Assembly (NCBI RefSeq): GCF_949628265.1
Contig: NC_088786.1
Coordinates: 31,145,681 to 31,209,680, forward strand
Reading direction: 5' to 3'
Origin: Cloeon dipterum
Taxonomy: Eukaryota > Arthropoda > Insecta > Ephemeroptera > Baetidae
Length of the DNA: 64,000 bases
The notes under the pieces were generated by a model. It ran no database searches. It was not told the DNA's origin and saw nothing but the letters and a program-made list of their open reading frames with translations. Shown piece after piece: positions 47,492-58,798 of this stretch (the first letter of the stretch is position 1; each line of letters opens with the position of its first letter). Made by a program: the position numbers and the translations under genes.

Positions 47492-50400
47492 TTAAAGAAG
47501 ATCGGCTGGGTTTCCTGGAACTCCTGTCACTTCCCAAATTGTAGCTGCCAATCTTCTGGTGTGCTCCAACACACAGGAGGAGGTGGCCAGACCAAGATGC
47601 ACGCAAAACAGCTCGTAACATTGCACTTTTCCAGGAGAGGTTTTCGGAAAACATACACTGATCAGGTTCCTAAAATTGCAGCGAATATTTAAAAATAAAT
47701 CTATTGTTGAATGTTTGGGTTCTTACTGATAAAAATCTCCGCACATAATACCAGGCTGAGGCATGTTCTTCAGCTGAGCAGTTGGAAAAACCTTTGGTCT
47801 GATTGGAGAACCCTGATGAAAGAAACTTAACATTTGTATCAATTTTGCAAATACGGAGGCTTACCGAGGAGCCCTCAAACCAAAGGAAATAGGCGTAGTT
47901 GAATGTCGTGTCCTTCCACATAAGAGAAATGTGACCATCCACCAAATGCGCCCTGCTGAAGTCAACCATGGACCAGATCTGAAATCAAATTCAAATTCCT
48001 CTCAATCAAGTTCAGGGTTTTCTGTAACTGTCAAGATTGTCTCAATGAATATACAAAGAGACGTAGAAACAATAGGTCATGCAAAATATTTTTAGTTTCT
48101 AGGTTTCAATTTATATTAGATAGAATTAAATGCAAACAAATCAACAGTTTACTAATTGAAAAAGTGACAGCATGCGTATTGATTTTAATTTATATTTAAT
48201 AAATAAATGATCCAGCCAAGCATAACTATTTATTCCTATTTAAAATGTACTAAATATGCCCGACTTTAATATAAATGATATATATACACATTAACGATGG
48301 AATAAATACCAAGGTTATTTTACTGTCATTTGTATAAAAATGTAATTATAAATAGCCAGGTCATAAGGAAGGAAAGCGTTTGAATTATTATTGAGCATTG
48401 TTTTCCTATATTATCATTAAAAGCCTAACTATTAATGTCAAGAACCCAGAATTTCGTCGTCAAAATCACTGATTCAGCAAGTATTTTATAAGTTTTAAAA
48501 GGAAATTAAAAGAGCTTCTCGTTTATTTTATATATCATTGAACTAAAGTGGAAAAAATAAATGAGTATAAACTTAGCTGATTCTCATAAGTTTAAGCGTG
48601 CATTAATACTAAATATTGATAAAAGGTTTAATCAAAATTAAAGATAATGAAGTGCGATAAAACATAAAAAATAAATTAGGATTTAGCAGGCTCCAAAATA
48701 AAGAACAGATAAGTCTTCATTACAATCTGAGCACTGAAACGTATTATGTTCAAAATTTGGCATGGACCCAATTGAATAAATTGCATGCACCCATAATCAG
48801 CAAAAATTTATAAATTTTATGATGGCGTAAATTTATTGTTAACAGTTATTTCCATTCATCAACCTTACTCTGGTCAAAAAAAATGTTTATGTTGGTTAAA
48901 AGAATGCTTGTGAGAACTAATAAAATTAAGCTTTTTTGATTTGTTTGAAAATTATGGATATTTTAAATTTTCTATCATGCCTTGAAATGGTTTAAATGCA
49001 TTCCCAAAACATAAGCGACCACTGTTTTTAATTTGGTTGCAAATCTGTCTCGCAGTTCTAACCTTTCGTTTTGTGAGCGACATGGTTTCCTCAGAGCTAA
49101 AGTCGAGACTGGGGGTTGTGACACGGTGATTTGTGCGATCGATGTACAAAAAGTGCACCAGGCCAGGGAACTCCTCGAGGTACTTGTTAATGGACAGTGT
49201 CGCTCTTGATCCGAGCGTGAAGTTGCGCATCGCCTTCACTTTTAGGAATCCAATGAAGTCGGCCAAGCGAGCCCGCACAGCCTTGGCCACCGACCTGGCT
49301 GGATCCGCAGAGTGGGTCACTGCCGCTTGGTCCAGGCAAACAAGCCGGAAAATTTCACAAAGCAACTCCATGAATTTGAGGCCACACGACTCCACCCTCA
49401 GGACGCAATCGAGATCATGTGATTTGATCAACTCTGTGTAATTTCTGAAAGTTGCTGCGTTTTAATATCATTTTCTTGGTCATGATTTGCGTGGTTACTT
49501 TTTAAGAGCATCCCAGTTGGCAGTGAGCTGTCTATGGCACCGCTCGTACTCTGGTCCGAGAGAGCGGATCTTCTTCAGTCCTTCAAGAATTTTCTTCACA
49601 CCAGAGTCTAAATGTTCTGTTGTGGCTTTCACTCCATTCATGTCCTTCTGTAGCTGCAGAGACTGAAGGGAATTCAAAGCATGGCAGGCCTCCCACAGAC
49701 CCGCTGATATGTTGCTGCTTCCAGTCTAAGAAAAAAACAAAATTCTTGTTTTTTAGTGGTTAAGACATTTCTAGAAAAAGTCTGCGATGGGCAAAAGAAG
49801 GGCTCAAAAGTGTTTGATGCGGAATTTACAACTGATTTATAATATAAAAAAATATTCTTTGGGATTAATAAAATTGTGTACCTCTAGAACAAGCACTAAA
49901 GCGACTTTTTCAGAAATTGGAGCAATGTGGACGACATGTGGATGGAAGCCAGGTGGAGATCCCATAAGAAGTGCCAAATTGCTGCCGGAGAGAGGCATAT
50001 CTGTGCCCACTTTGCTTTCAGACTGCTCTGTAAGCAGGGGCTTTGCCGAGTTTCTGCGGGTGCCAGTTGGGCTGTTCGAAGGACTGAAAAACTCGTCCTC
50101 CTCTTCGTTGGTCATGCTCGACAATGTGACAAGCTTCTTCAACTCAGCTGCCTTTGATTTATCCAGGACTGGCTGGTACACTTCAGTCAGCAGAGTGAGG
50201 AATAAAATGTCAGCAGGAGTCAGGTCTTGGGCTCCTCGGCTGGGAAATATTGGGTAGAAATTCAGAAATCAGAAATTTAAGGCAGATGCGAAGAGTCCTA
50301 AAATCTATTTAATCTAAGGTGGGCAATCCTGTGCAACACTCCCCAAAAAATCAATGTTCCATGTTAAAAAAAAATTAAAATAAGGATTTTTGCAATCAGA

Positions 50401-53320
50401 AACTTAGTCAAGGAATAGGAACATAAATCTTAAATAGGTATTTCAATCCAGGCAATGCACAAATAAACATTTTTCCGTCAACTGGTTTCCTGCAGATTTC
50501 TTTAGTCATTTTTGCGCATTTCTGAACATTATTTTTATGACAAAAACCTAACATAAATATTGACTATTTTTATAAAAATAACTCATTAAGATGATAATCA
50601 TCAATTTTAGGCCACTTGTTGAAGAAACTATTGTTTAGTTTGAAAAAGAACTAAAAGGTATTATTTAAAATAATCTTAAACTTGTTTAGTGCATATTTAT
50701 TTATTAAACATGCGACTTTTTAAAATTAAAAAAAACCGTTGATTTTCAGCTGATTTCTCAGCAGAAACTAGGGGAGCATATTTCTGCGTTTTGTGAAAGT
50801 GGCAACCCAAGTTAAAATATTACCTGGAATAGAGAGAAAGAAACTTGTTCTCCACAAACACAAGGGCGTGAATCCGATTGAAGTCTGTGGCTGCCTTGAG
50901 TCTGTCACAGGCGTCCTGCAGCGCTTTCAGAGTGGCCATTGTGATTTCAGGATTGACACTCAACTGCTCGACAGCCTCAACCAAAAAGGCCTGCTCCGAA
51001 TCGCGAAGCAGCACCCAAGTGTCGATCAATTTGGTCAGCAGTTTTGCTCTTGGAGGTATTCTTTTTAGCCTGTTTAATTGTTAAATGAGCTTGGTTTATT
51101 TGGTGTTGGATTTTTTGTTACATTGAGACGTCTGGGCCGCAAATGTGCTGGACCAACACTATGCAGGTTGAAAGGTTCCTCCGCATTATTTCAACTTCTT
51201 CAGTGCTGATCATCGCGAACAAGAAGCCGAGGTACTGGAATGAAGGTAAGCCAAATTTTCAAACATTTTCGAGACAGACACGTGCGGTGAAATTGGCATG
51301 AACATTGAGGCCTTGAAAGCGTGCGTGCACGTGAATAACACATTGTCGCGAACTAAATTGAAGCTGCAGGCAAGCAGACATTACCTCATCAAAAACCATA
51401 GAAGTCCCGTCCTGGCACTGAACGGAAGAATAAGAATTGCCGAACTGACAGCTCATGATCCTCTGGGACGTTACTATTGGAGAAAAAAGCTGCATCACCA
51501 CATTTGAGCTCAAGCCTAGGAATTTTTCGTCATCATCCTGAAATTTTTAAATGGCTGATGAACATTTCACCGAAAATTTATTTAATGCATAATTATTCTG
51601 ACATTCATTAATTTTTTAAATTAAGAGCTAACAATCACAAAAAATTATAATGGTTTATCATTTATTTTTTATATTAGAGCTGGTTCTTGAATATAATTCA
51701 ATTTCTGTGAGTATTCCAAAGCACACAGAAACGTAAGTATTTGGTTGGATTAAATATTGTCGTATATTTCATATTTCCTACACACTTTCAGTCAGAAAAA
51801 TTTCTTGTCGTAAGATTTCTTTACCATTCATATAATTATATTTAAGTGTAACAATGAGACGCACTTAAGTTAGTTAAATCACAGATTAGTTGGAGTTGAC
51901 TTCAAGCTAGACTCAATGCAACTTTCAGGCCGATGATCTACACTAAAAGATATTTATATTTGAATTTACTCAAGATCAAGAAAATCATTCTAACGTAAGC
52001 AACAACCTTTTCGACAAATAAAGAAGAAAAATAACGAAACCTATTTTTAATTAATTTGTTCTTGTTTTACACACAACTTTCACCCAAAGACGGTTTTTTA
52101 CAAAATGTGTGCAAAGTTTGGTGTAGTATTTAAGAGTAACCATTTTTTATTTAAAATTAATATTTGTAATTAATATGTACGTACTCTAATATTTTGGAGT
52201 CTAATTTTGTTTTTTTAACAAAAGCAATAAATTGAGTGTTCTAAAAAATTATTTATAAACTATGTTATCTTTACATTAAGGAGGATTTGATACTGCAAAA
52301 TCCTTGTTGCCAATACATGAACATGAACCCATCCCTTAGGATTCAGTTGAAGCCAAAATTGACCCAATCAATTAAACCCAGGTAGCACTGTTGTTTTTTT
52401 TTTTTAGAAAAGTTGTTGCAAAGTTAGTATGCTTTTCAAATGGTCAGTCTCCTTATTTGAAATTATATTTTATTTCACAACAACGAGTTTCCCTAAAAGG
52501 CTTCATACGCTGTTGTACAGATCTCAAGAAAATGTGATCAAGCGCTGTAAATTTTGAAACATTTTGATTTTTACTGTAGCAAGGTTATTTTTTTATTGTT
52601 ACAAATAATAAATAATAGTAGAATGAATTGTGTATCTATCAACTGCTTATTGCATCCAACAATTTTTCAAATAATTTTCAATTGTTGCCCTGTATCGATC
52701 CAATTTAATTGTTTTTATTTATAAAAAAAACCACCCCAACCTCCAAAATATGTTAAATTTTATACGTACACAAATTAATTTGTTATATAATAGAGCTGAT
52801 AACAGTATCAGCAACTTTTAAGGTAGGTCCATCACAAAAGGACAACAATAAATAGGACAGATGATGCCTTTCCTCTTACAAATCGCATTAAAACACGTGT
52901 TCAAGACTGGTGCGCTTGAGAAAGTAATCCAATCTCGTTAACATATTAGTGCATAATTGTCTCATGTGATTCGTCAGCAGGAATTAAGCTGCTGGAGCTC
53001 GTTCAGTGATGTTAGTAAAATAAAAATTAGATACAACTTTCCTTTTTCCTATTGATTTGTGACAAGAACAACATCAAGCCAACAAGATCAAATAGAATAA
53101 CTGAGTTTGGAGTTTTACTCCCATCGGTTTAGCAAATACTAGATAAGATATTCAAAATAGAAAGTAAAAGTAATACAGTAATATTAATAGTTACCTGGCT
53201 CTCGGCCTCGGAAATGAGGCCCTGAATGCGTGCTAGCTTCTTGACATGGTGTGCGAACCGCTTGTCGCATTTGGAGAAGATCAGATCGTTCAGCTGGTCG
53301 AAAATGAGCACACATTTCAT
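47492..53320 (-). CDS. HPS1: HPS1, BLOC-3 subunit
   Basis: Ten exons on the minus strand: 53195-53320, 51385-51537, 51122-51234, 50824-51069, 49882-50239, 49499-49725, 49063-49444, 47865-47978, 47727-47812 and 47492-47669, total 660 aa (human HPS1 700). HPS1 and HPS4 form BLOC-3, the guanine-nucleotide exchange factor for Rab32/38 in lysosome-related organelle biogenesis. Conserved landmarks are the N-terminal MKCVLIFDQLND, the longin-like first third (YLGFLFAMISTEEVEIMRRN), LLTKLIDTWVLLRDSEQAFLV, YLEEFPGLVHFLYIDRT (very close to human), WKDTTFNYAYFLWFEG and the C-terminal KVQCYELFCVHLGLATS. An open frame extends 66 codons upstream of the chosen ATG, but family conservation begins at MKC. Intron 1 (1.66 kb) holds one arm of an inverted repeat. 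A TCAGTC initiator with its A at 53630 could mark the transcription start. Confidence 0.93.
52278..52700 (-). repeat. Diverged interspersed repeat, copy A (HPS1 intron 1)
   Basis: Its reverse complement aligns through most of its length with 54400-54848. Shared blocks include ATTTCAAATAAGGAGAC, CATTTGAAAAGCA, AACTGAATCCTAAGG, ATTGGCAACAAG and AAAATTATTTGAA. Identity is patchy, with indels, so the copies are old. No transposase-like frame and no clean terminal repeats were seen; the family is unidentified. Confidence 0.7.
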
Positions 53321-53584
53321 TTTCGCGAGCCTGCAACGCACCCCTTGGCTCACCCTCGACTTTCTGCACTGTTTTTGTTGACGGGCGTCCGCAGGGGAGG
53401 CGTTCCGGGACGACGGAGAGCGCAAGAGCGGCAGCAGATTCGAAATGTACTCCATATCGCAGCGCGGGAATAACACTTTCACTATAGTCGCGACTCGCGC
53501 ACGTTCGTTCGCTCTCACAGGCAGAAAAAAACGACGAGAAAAAAAATAAAATTGGAAAAATTTTCAGCTATCCGTGGGACGGAA

Positions 53585-53615
53585 AACTTTGTACTTTGCT
53601 GCCGAATCTGGAACC
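53585..53615 (+). repeat. Short duplicated segment, copy 1 (HPS1 5' flank)
   Basis: The segment starts AACTTTGTACTTTGCTGCC and ends AATCTGGAACC. It recurs in the same orientation at 54264-54295 with about two differences in 32 positions, including one indel. It lies about 15 bases inside the predicted HPS1 transcription start. Confidence 0.65.
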
Positions 53616-54263
53616 GCACAGCAACAGACTGAGTTGCAGTAATGAATAGTAATAAAGTAATCAAAAAGCGTGCCAAAATGTGGGGAGACGGACCGGAGTG
53701 CCGGGTGTATATACCGGCAAGACATTTTGCACGTGACGTGACTATACTTGCAAAATGCAGAGGGCTGGCTTTGAGGAAAATAATAATTAAGTTTGCAATG
53801 CGAATTTGTTGTTTATTTGGCCACTGTCCAAGCGCTACTTTTTTAAGACGGACTTTTAAAATTTTATTTTCAAAATTAACTTAATTTAATTGATGGTCTT
53901 CTTGGAAAAATATTCATATGGATTCAAAAATTACAAATTTGTGTATGTACATAAATCAGAGAAGTTTTTCAGGTCTCGAAAACATTTAATATTAATCTAA
54001 AATGCGTGTTTTCCTCAAATTCCTTAGCTAAATTTTTACGCCTTTCTCAAATTTTCAATAAAATACTCTTATCCCTAATAGTCTTTAGAAATTTTTCATC
54101 CAATAAAGAATAGGTCGTCAAAACCGTTTGACATATTAATCAAATTAAATAAATAAAATAATGAAACTGTTAATTGCATTCGATTTGCATGCATCACTGG
54201 AAAAAACAATGAGTTTATTCGAATTTAAAGCAAAATAAAACCACCTAAAATTCTAGAAAATTG

Positions 54264-54295
54264 AACTTTGGTACTTTGCTGCCAAATCTGGAACC
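54264..54295 (+). repeat. Short duplicated segment, copy 2
   Basis: Direct repeat of 53585-53615, one base longer. It lies just upstream of repeat copy B (54400-54848), so the two may have moved as one block. Confidence 0.65.
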
Positions 54296-54399
54296 ACGCA
54301 ATTCCTATGGCTTGTTTGAATTTCTCATAATCATGTTGGACCCATCGATCGTTACCTGCTTTCATCCGCTCAATAATAAAATAGCAAACATTAAAATAA

Positions 54400-54848
54400 C
54401 AAGTGGAATGATACTGCTGGGCAACTATAGAAAATTATTTGAATTTTTGGATGCCATAAACAATTGATCGATAAACAATTTGTTCAACAATTTGTAAAAA
54501 TAACAAAGGACCTTCCTAAAGTAAAAATTCTAATTTTGCCAATTTTCTCCAAAATTTACAGTGCTCGAACATATTTTCTTGGCATATTCCGATTCCTCTC
54601 GTCGAGATCTGTCCAACGGTGTATGCCACTTATTCGGGAAACTCTTGGTTTTGAAATTAAATCGGATTTCAAATAAGGAGACAGACATTACCATTTGAAA
54701 AGCACGGTAACTTTCCAGCCAATTTTTTCTCAAAAAATTACAGTGCTTCTAAGGTCAATTTAGGCTTTAACTGAATCCTAAGGGGCGAGGTTATGCATTG
54801 GCAACAAGCATTTTTCAGGCTTTTGCAGTATCATTCCTCTTTAAATCA
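54400..54848 (+). repeat. Diverged interspersed repeat, copy B
   Basis: Inverted partner of 52278-52700. The two copies face each other across 1.7 kb that contains HPS1 exon 1. Short open frames inside it (for example 54464-54676) are not preserved in the other copy as read here and match nothing I recognise. Confidence 0.7.
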
Positions 54849-54955
54849 AATAGAAAAAATTGTAGATATATTGTTGGTCCATTTTTTTTCAAAGCACAAG
54901 TGTTGTATTGTTTACGCAGCTCTAATTGTTGCACTCAAAATTAAGTTCAAGAAAA

Positions 54956-57900
54956 ATGGAGACCGAGTCTGATCATGGCTCCCGGCCCGACGAAGCTGGC
55001 GATGAGTTTGGTCCTGCTCAGGAAGCGATGCTCGAAGGGCGGAAGTCGCAGGTGGCGTCGATGGGGCGGCGCAAGTCGTCGTTGAGCAGCCGCCGACGCT
55101 CGATGGCCGCCGAGGAGATGCGCTTGGAGGAGGAAGAAGTGAGTCGGCAGATGAAGGGCATCAACATGATGGAGGACTCGTTCAAGAACAAGTGGGTCAA
55201 GGCGCTGGAGACGCACAAGGAGGACTTCAGGGTGCGGATGGAGAAGGAGAGGCTGGAGCGGGAGGAGATGGAGAGGAACAAGTCGCTGGTGCAGGAGGTG
55301 CGGGCGCACCGCGACCAGAAGAAGGTGATGAGCGTGCAGGCAAACATAGAGGAGAAGAAGGGCCAGGTGGAGGAGTTCAAGAAGCGCAGGGTCACCATCG
55401 TCGAGAAGGCGAAGAAGGAGGAGATGATCGAGTGCTTGAACAAGAGGAAGTGGATCATCATGATGCGCGCATTGAGGAACCTGCAGAAGACCAAGAAGCA
55501 GGAGCTGGAAGAGGAGAGGAAGCGCGAGTTCAGCATGCAAATGGAGAGACACAACTCCATCAAAGAAAGGTATTATTGCTGTTTTCTCTGGTGTCTTACG
55601 ATGTTGCGATTTGATTAGTGGTGAATTTATTGAATTTGAACACTATATTCATCCTATATTCACCCAGGGTTCGCCAATTTTCCAATGCGCAAAAATGCAT
55701 CACTGGTTTTTTGCGCAAAAAACCGGCCGGAAAAACCCACCAGTTTTGGGTTTTTCCGCATTTTTTCCGAATTTTACCCGAAAATAGTCAATTTCTGCTC
55801 CAAAAGAGTCTGAAATATCGGAAAATTACGTTGATGGAGTTAAAATTTCCAGTCTCTTGGTGGAACTAGTGGCTCTAATACTGATTTCAATGATTTTGAA
55901 AAATTCCTATTTTTGGTCATCCATCATGAGAATATTTTATTTTCCTTAAGAATGCTTGTGTGTCGGAAAAATGCGCAAAATTGCAGAAAAACCCGCAAAA
56001 AAAGTTTTTCACAATGCAGTGGGTTTTTCCGGAAAATTCGGGTTTTTGCGAACCCTGCATACACCGGGGGACAATTTTTAGTACGACGGCACGTGTGCGA
56101 GTTATGGAGCTCTAAAGGAATTAAATCCTTATAAGGAATTTGACGTGGGGAAATTCTTTGAAATTGAATTATGAAACCAGTTTTCGTCTCAATCATGATG
56201 ATTTTTTAATGGCAGACTCCAACCGATCGATGGGTAATTTTTACCTTCCATATATAGTCCCTATTTTTTAGACTTTGTCCAGAAAAATCCCTAATAGCTC
56301 GTTAAGTGCTAAAGATTATTGCTCCAAATTTTCGGAGCCGATGAACAGATATCGTAGCTCCATTTTCTTAAGTAGGAGAAAAATTCTGAAATTTTTAAAT
56401 AGACTTAATTTGAAATAATTATTTTTTGAATAAAAAATCCATAGTTAGTTTTGGATCAGTGCAAGAAATATAATGATTTCAGGTCCTTGAAACCCTCCCT
56501 CTCCCACAATTTTCCACAGTCATGCAGAGTCTTTGAGTTGACTGCGGGCGTCTTAATTATTGTTTAAATATAATTATCAGAAAAACCAAACAATGCAGTT
56601 AGAGCCATTAAGTTCCAAAACTGTTAAATAACAATAAAAAACTAAGCATATTGTTGTCAGACCTCACTGCTTTAAAAAAATGAACTAAACCATTCCATGA
56701 GGTGCTCCTTAAATTGAAGTTTCGGGAAAATTTTCAAATTTCTTCAGGACAAAATTAATTTTTTGAGCAGGCAAGATTTTACTGCATCCAATATTGCAAG
56801 GGCATATTAAAATATTAAGTGAAATTTGTCTTCAGGATGGACCAGCGGAGGGAGGAGCAACGCAAGTCGCAGGTCGAGTGGGTGCAAAAGCTGTCGACCA
56901 TCAAGGAGCAAAAAAAGGTGGAAAAGAAGCGTCGCAAGAAGCGGCAGCATCCACCGACTGAGTCTGAGAACCGCTTCAAGCGGATGCAGCGCGAGGCGAA
57001 GATGCGTGCCAGACGCGAGGAGATGCGCAAGAAGAAGCTGGAGCAGGAGCTACTCGCGGAGAAGCGCAAACGCTACGTCCGGGAGCTGGCGCGCAGGGCC
57101 GAGGTGGACGCGCGCCTCGACTACCTGCGCAAAAGCCAGGAGCTGAACGACTTCAGGCAGGCGGTCGCCATGGACAGGGTGAGGCGCGAGTTCGAGGCCA
57201 AGGTGGCGGTCCAGAAGGCTGAAAAGCAGTTCTCAGAGAAGATGGTCACGATGCTCAAGGAGAACGACAAGTACATGAAAAAATTGAGGGAAAAAGCTGC
57301 AAGGTAAAAACGATTTATTACAAATCATTCAGGCCATGAGTTATATTTGAGTCTTTTTTCAAATAATTTTTAACGTTATTAATTGTTATAGAGGGCAAAG
57401 ATTTTTTGGTTTTTGTTTGCCCTAATTCAAATTTGCTATGTCGTGGATTTTTTTAAGTTTTTTAGCTATTGGAATTTTCAATTTTATCTAAGAAAATCAA
57501 TATACCTCCGAAGAAACCCCATCATCTGCAAATTTAATTATTTTCCCTGGTTTTAAAACTTAATAATAAGAACTTTTTGTTATGATGAGAAATACTATTA
57601 AAATACACGACACCATCCAGAAATCTTGTCTGAAAAAATTTAAAAATCCCAAACCTTCACATAAAATTAATATTAAACATTCAGGTTTCTGTTTCCAATT
57701 GTACCAAGAGTTCCGCAATTTTTTAAAATTTTAAATGATCAAATTCATGATTATGAAAAATCTGTGACGATTGCAGGGAAAAGAAAAAGAAGGCAAGCGA
57801 GCTGAAGGTGCAGCTAGAAGCGACCAGGCGGCTGGAGGTGGCCGAGAGGGTCGAGCAGCACCAAAAACTGGTGCACCGCCTGGCGGAGGAAAAAGGTCGG

Positions 57901-58392
57901 CAGCTGGCCGACGAGGAAGTCAAGTTCCTGAAGGAACAGGAGGAGCAGAAGGAGTACAACAGGTGGGTGTCCGAGCAGCACCACCGCAAGGCGCAGATCC
58001 TTCGCAAGCAGGCGCGCATCAGGGAGTGTCTGCGGCGGCAGGCGGCCAGGGAGCAGCAGCAGCTGAAGAAGATGAAGGAGCTGGACCGCCGGGCGACCAC
58101 CCTGAAGAACATCGAGTTCCTCACTGTGAACAAGAAGGAGCCGCTGAGCGAGACCGTGAGCACCGAGGCGGGCGAGGAGGTGCGGCGCCAGGTCATCCGC
58201 CTTCAGAGGCAGCACCACCGGCTGCTCAGGCAGCAGGCCCTGCAGAGGAAGGCGGAACAGGGTGCCGAAGTGAGGAAGGAGTTGGCCAAGGAAAGGGACA
58301 AGTACTCAGAGGAGAGGGGGGCAGAGTTGCAGGAGAAGAAGGAGCGCAAGGCGCTGGTCACACGCCCGGCGCAGAAAATAGCTTGGCGCTGA
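54956..58392 (+). CDS. Highly charged coiled-coil protein, function unknown
   Basis: Three exons: 54956-55569, 56836-57303 and 57777-58392, total 565 aa. All junctions are phase 2 (AG|G). After a short acidic start (METESDHGS) and a Ser/Arg patch (RRKSSLSSRRRS), almost the whole protein is Glu/Lys/Arg/Gln-rich helix without Pro, predicted as long coiled coil (for example RMEKERLEREEMERNKSLVQ and KMKELDRRATTLKNIEF). The pattern resembles trichoplein- or CCDC-type cytoskeletal and ciliary proteins, but no family motif was recognised, so no function is assigned. Coding exons are much more GC-rich than the introns. The ATG has good context (AAAAATGG), and no upstream in-frame ATG exists before the nearest stop. 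Confidence 0.8.
55665..56057. mobile_element. Short non-autonomous DNA transposon (hAT-like MITE)
   Basis: A 393-base element in intron 1 of the coiled-coil gene. It starts CAGGGTTCGC and ends with the exact inverse GCGAACCCTG; the inversion continues imperfectly inward (AATTTTCC and GGAAAAACCC-like blocks). Flanking 8-mers TATTCACC and CATACACC match at 6 of 8 positions, as expected of a decayed 8-bp target duplication. CAGGG ends and 8-bp duplications are typical of hAT elements. There is no transposase frame, so it is non-autonomous. Confidence 0.7.
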
Positions 58393-58413
58393 ACTCACAT
58401 GTTATTAAATTCA

Positions 58414-58419
58414 AATAAA
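58414..58419 (+). terminator. Poly(A) signal of the coiled-coil gene
   Basis: AATAAA 22 bases after the stop codon. Confidence 0.55.
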
Positions 58420-58798
58420 CAAGAAGAACGGAGTTTTGTTTCTATAGGGGAAGTTCTAAAAAGAAGTTTTGGCTTGCAGTAATTAACCTGAAGTTGTGAA
58501 ATTTTAACTTTTTAAGTTTTTTTGTAGCACGTTAAATTATGCACAGTATGATTGATTTAAGTTTATTTTCTTAATAAATTGTATCGCTTTGTTCCAAGCT
58601 GGAACAAAATGTGGTACAACCGAAAGTTTTATTTAATCATAAATTAAATACTTTGTCTCTCTAATTTGCATTTTTTCTGAATAATATTCACGCCAAGATA
58701 AAAGTGACATTCTGGATGTCAGCAAAAGCTGATAATAATTATCGCATTGCATGTTGCTTTTTGTATTTTCCTGCTATAAGTTTCAAACGTTCATCATC

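Larger units (their letters stand above)
53321..54955. other. Divergent promoter region, HPS1 and coiled-coil gene
   Basis: The HPS1 5'UTR and promoter occupy about 53.32-53.65 kb. A palindromic GCCGG...TATATA...CCGGC lies near 53700, next to the overlapping CACGTG and GTGACGTGAC at about 53730. From 53.9 kb the DNA is AT-rich. The second copy of the interspersed repeat lies at 54400-54848, just before the coiled-coil gene. Confidence 0.45.

Noticed and set aside
53321-53518. 66-codon in-frame N-terminal extension of HPS1 (ATG at 53518)
   Set aside because: HPS1 proteins start at MKC..., the extension has no conserved content, and an initiator near 53630 would make it 5'UTR.
54947-55552. 201-codon minus-strand open frame rich in Leu and His
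   Set aside because: Antisense shadow of the GC-rich coiled-coil exon (Glu/Lys codons read backwards give Leu/Phe), with no splice context of its own.
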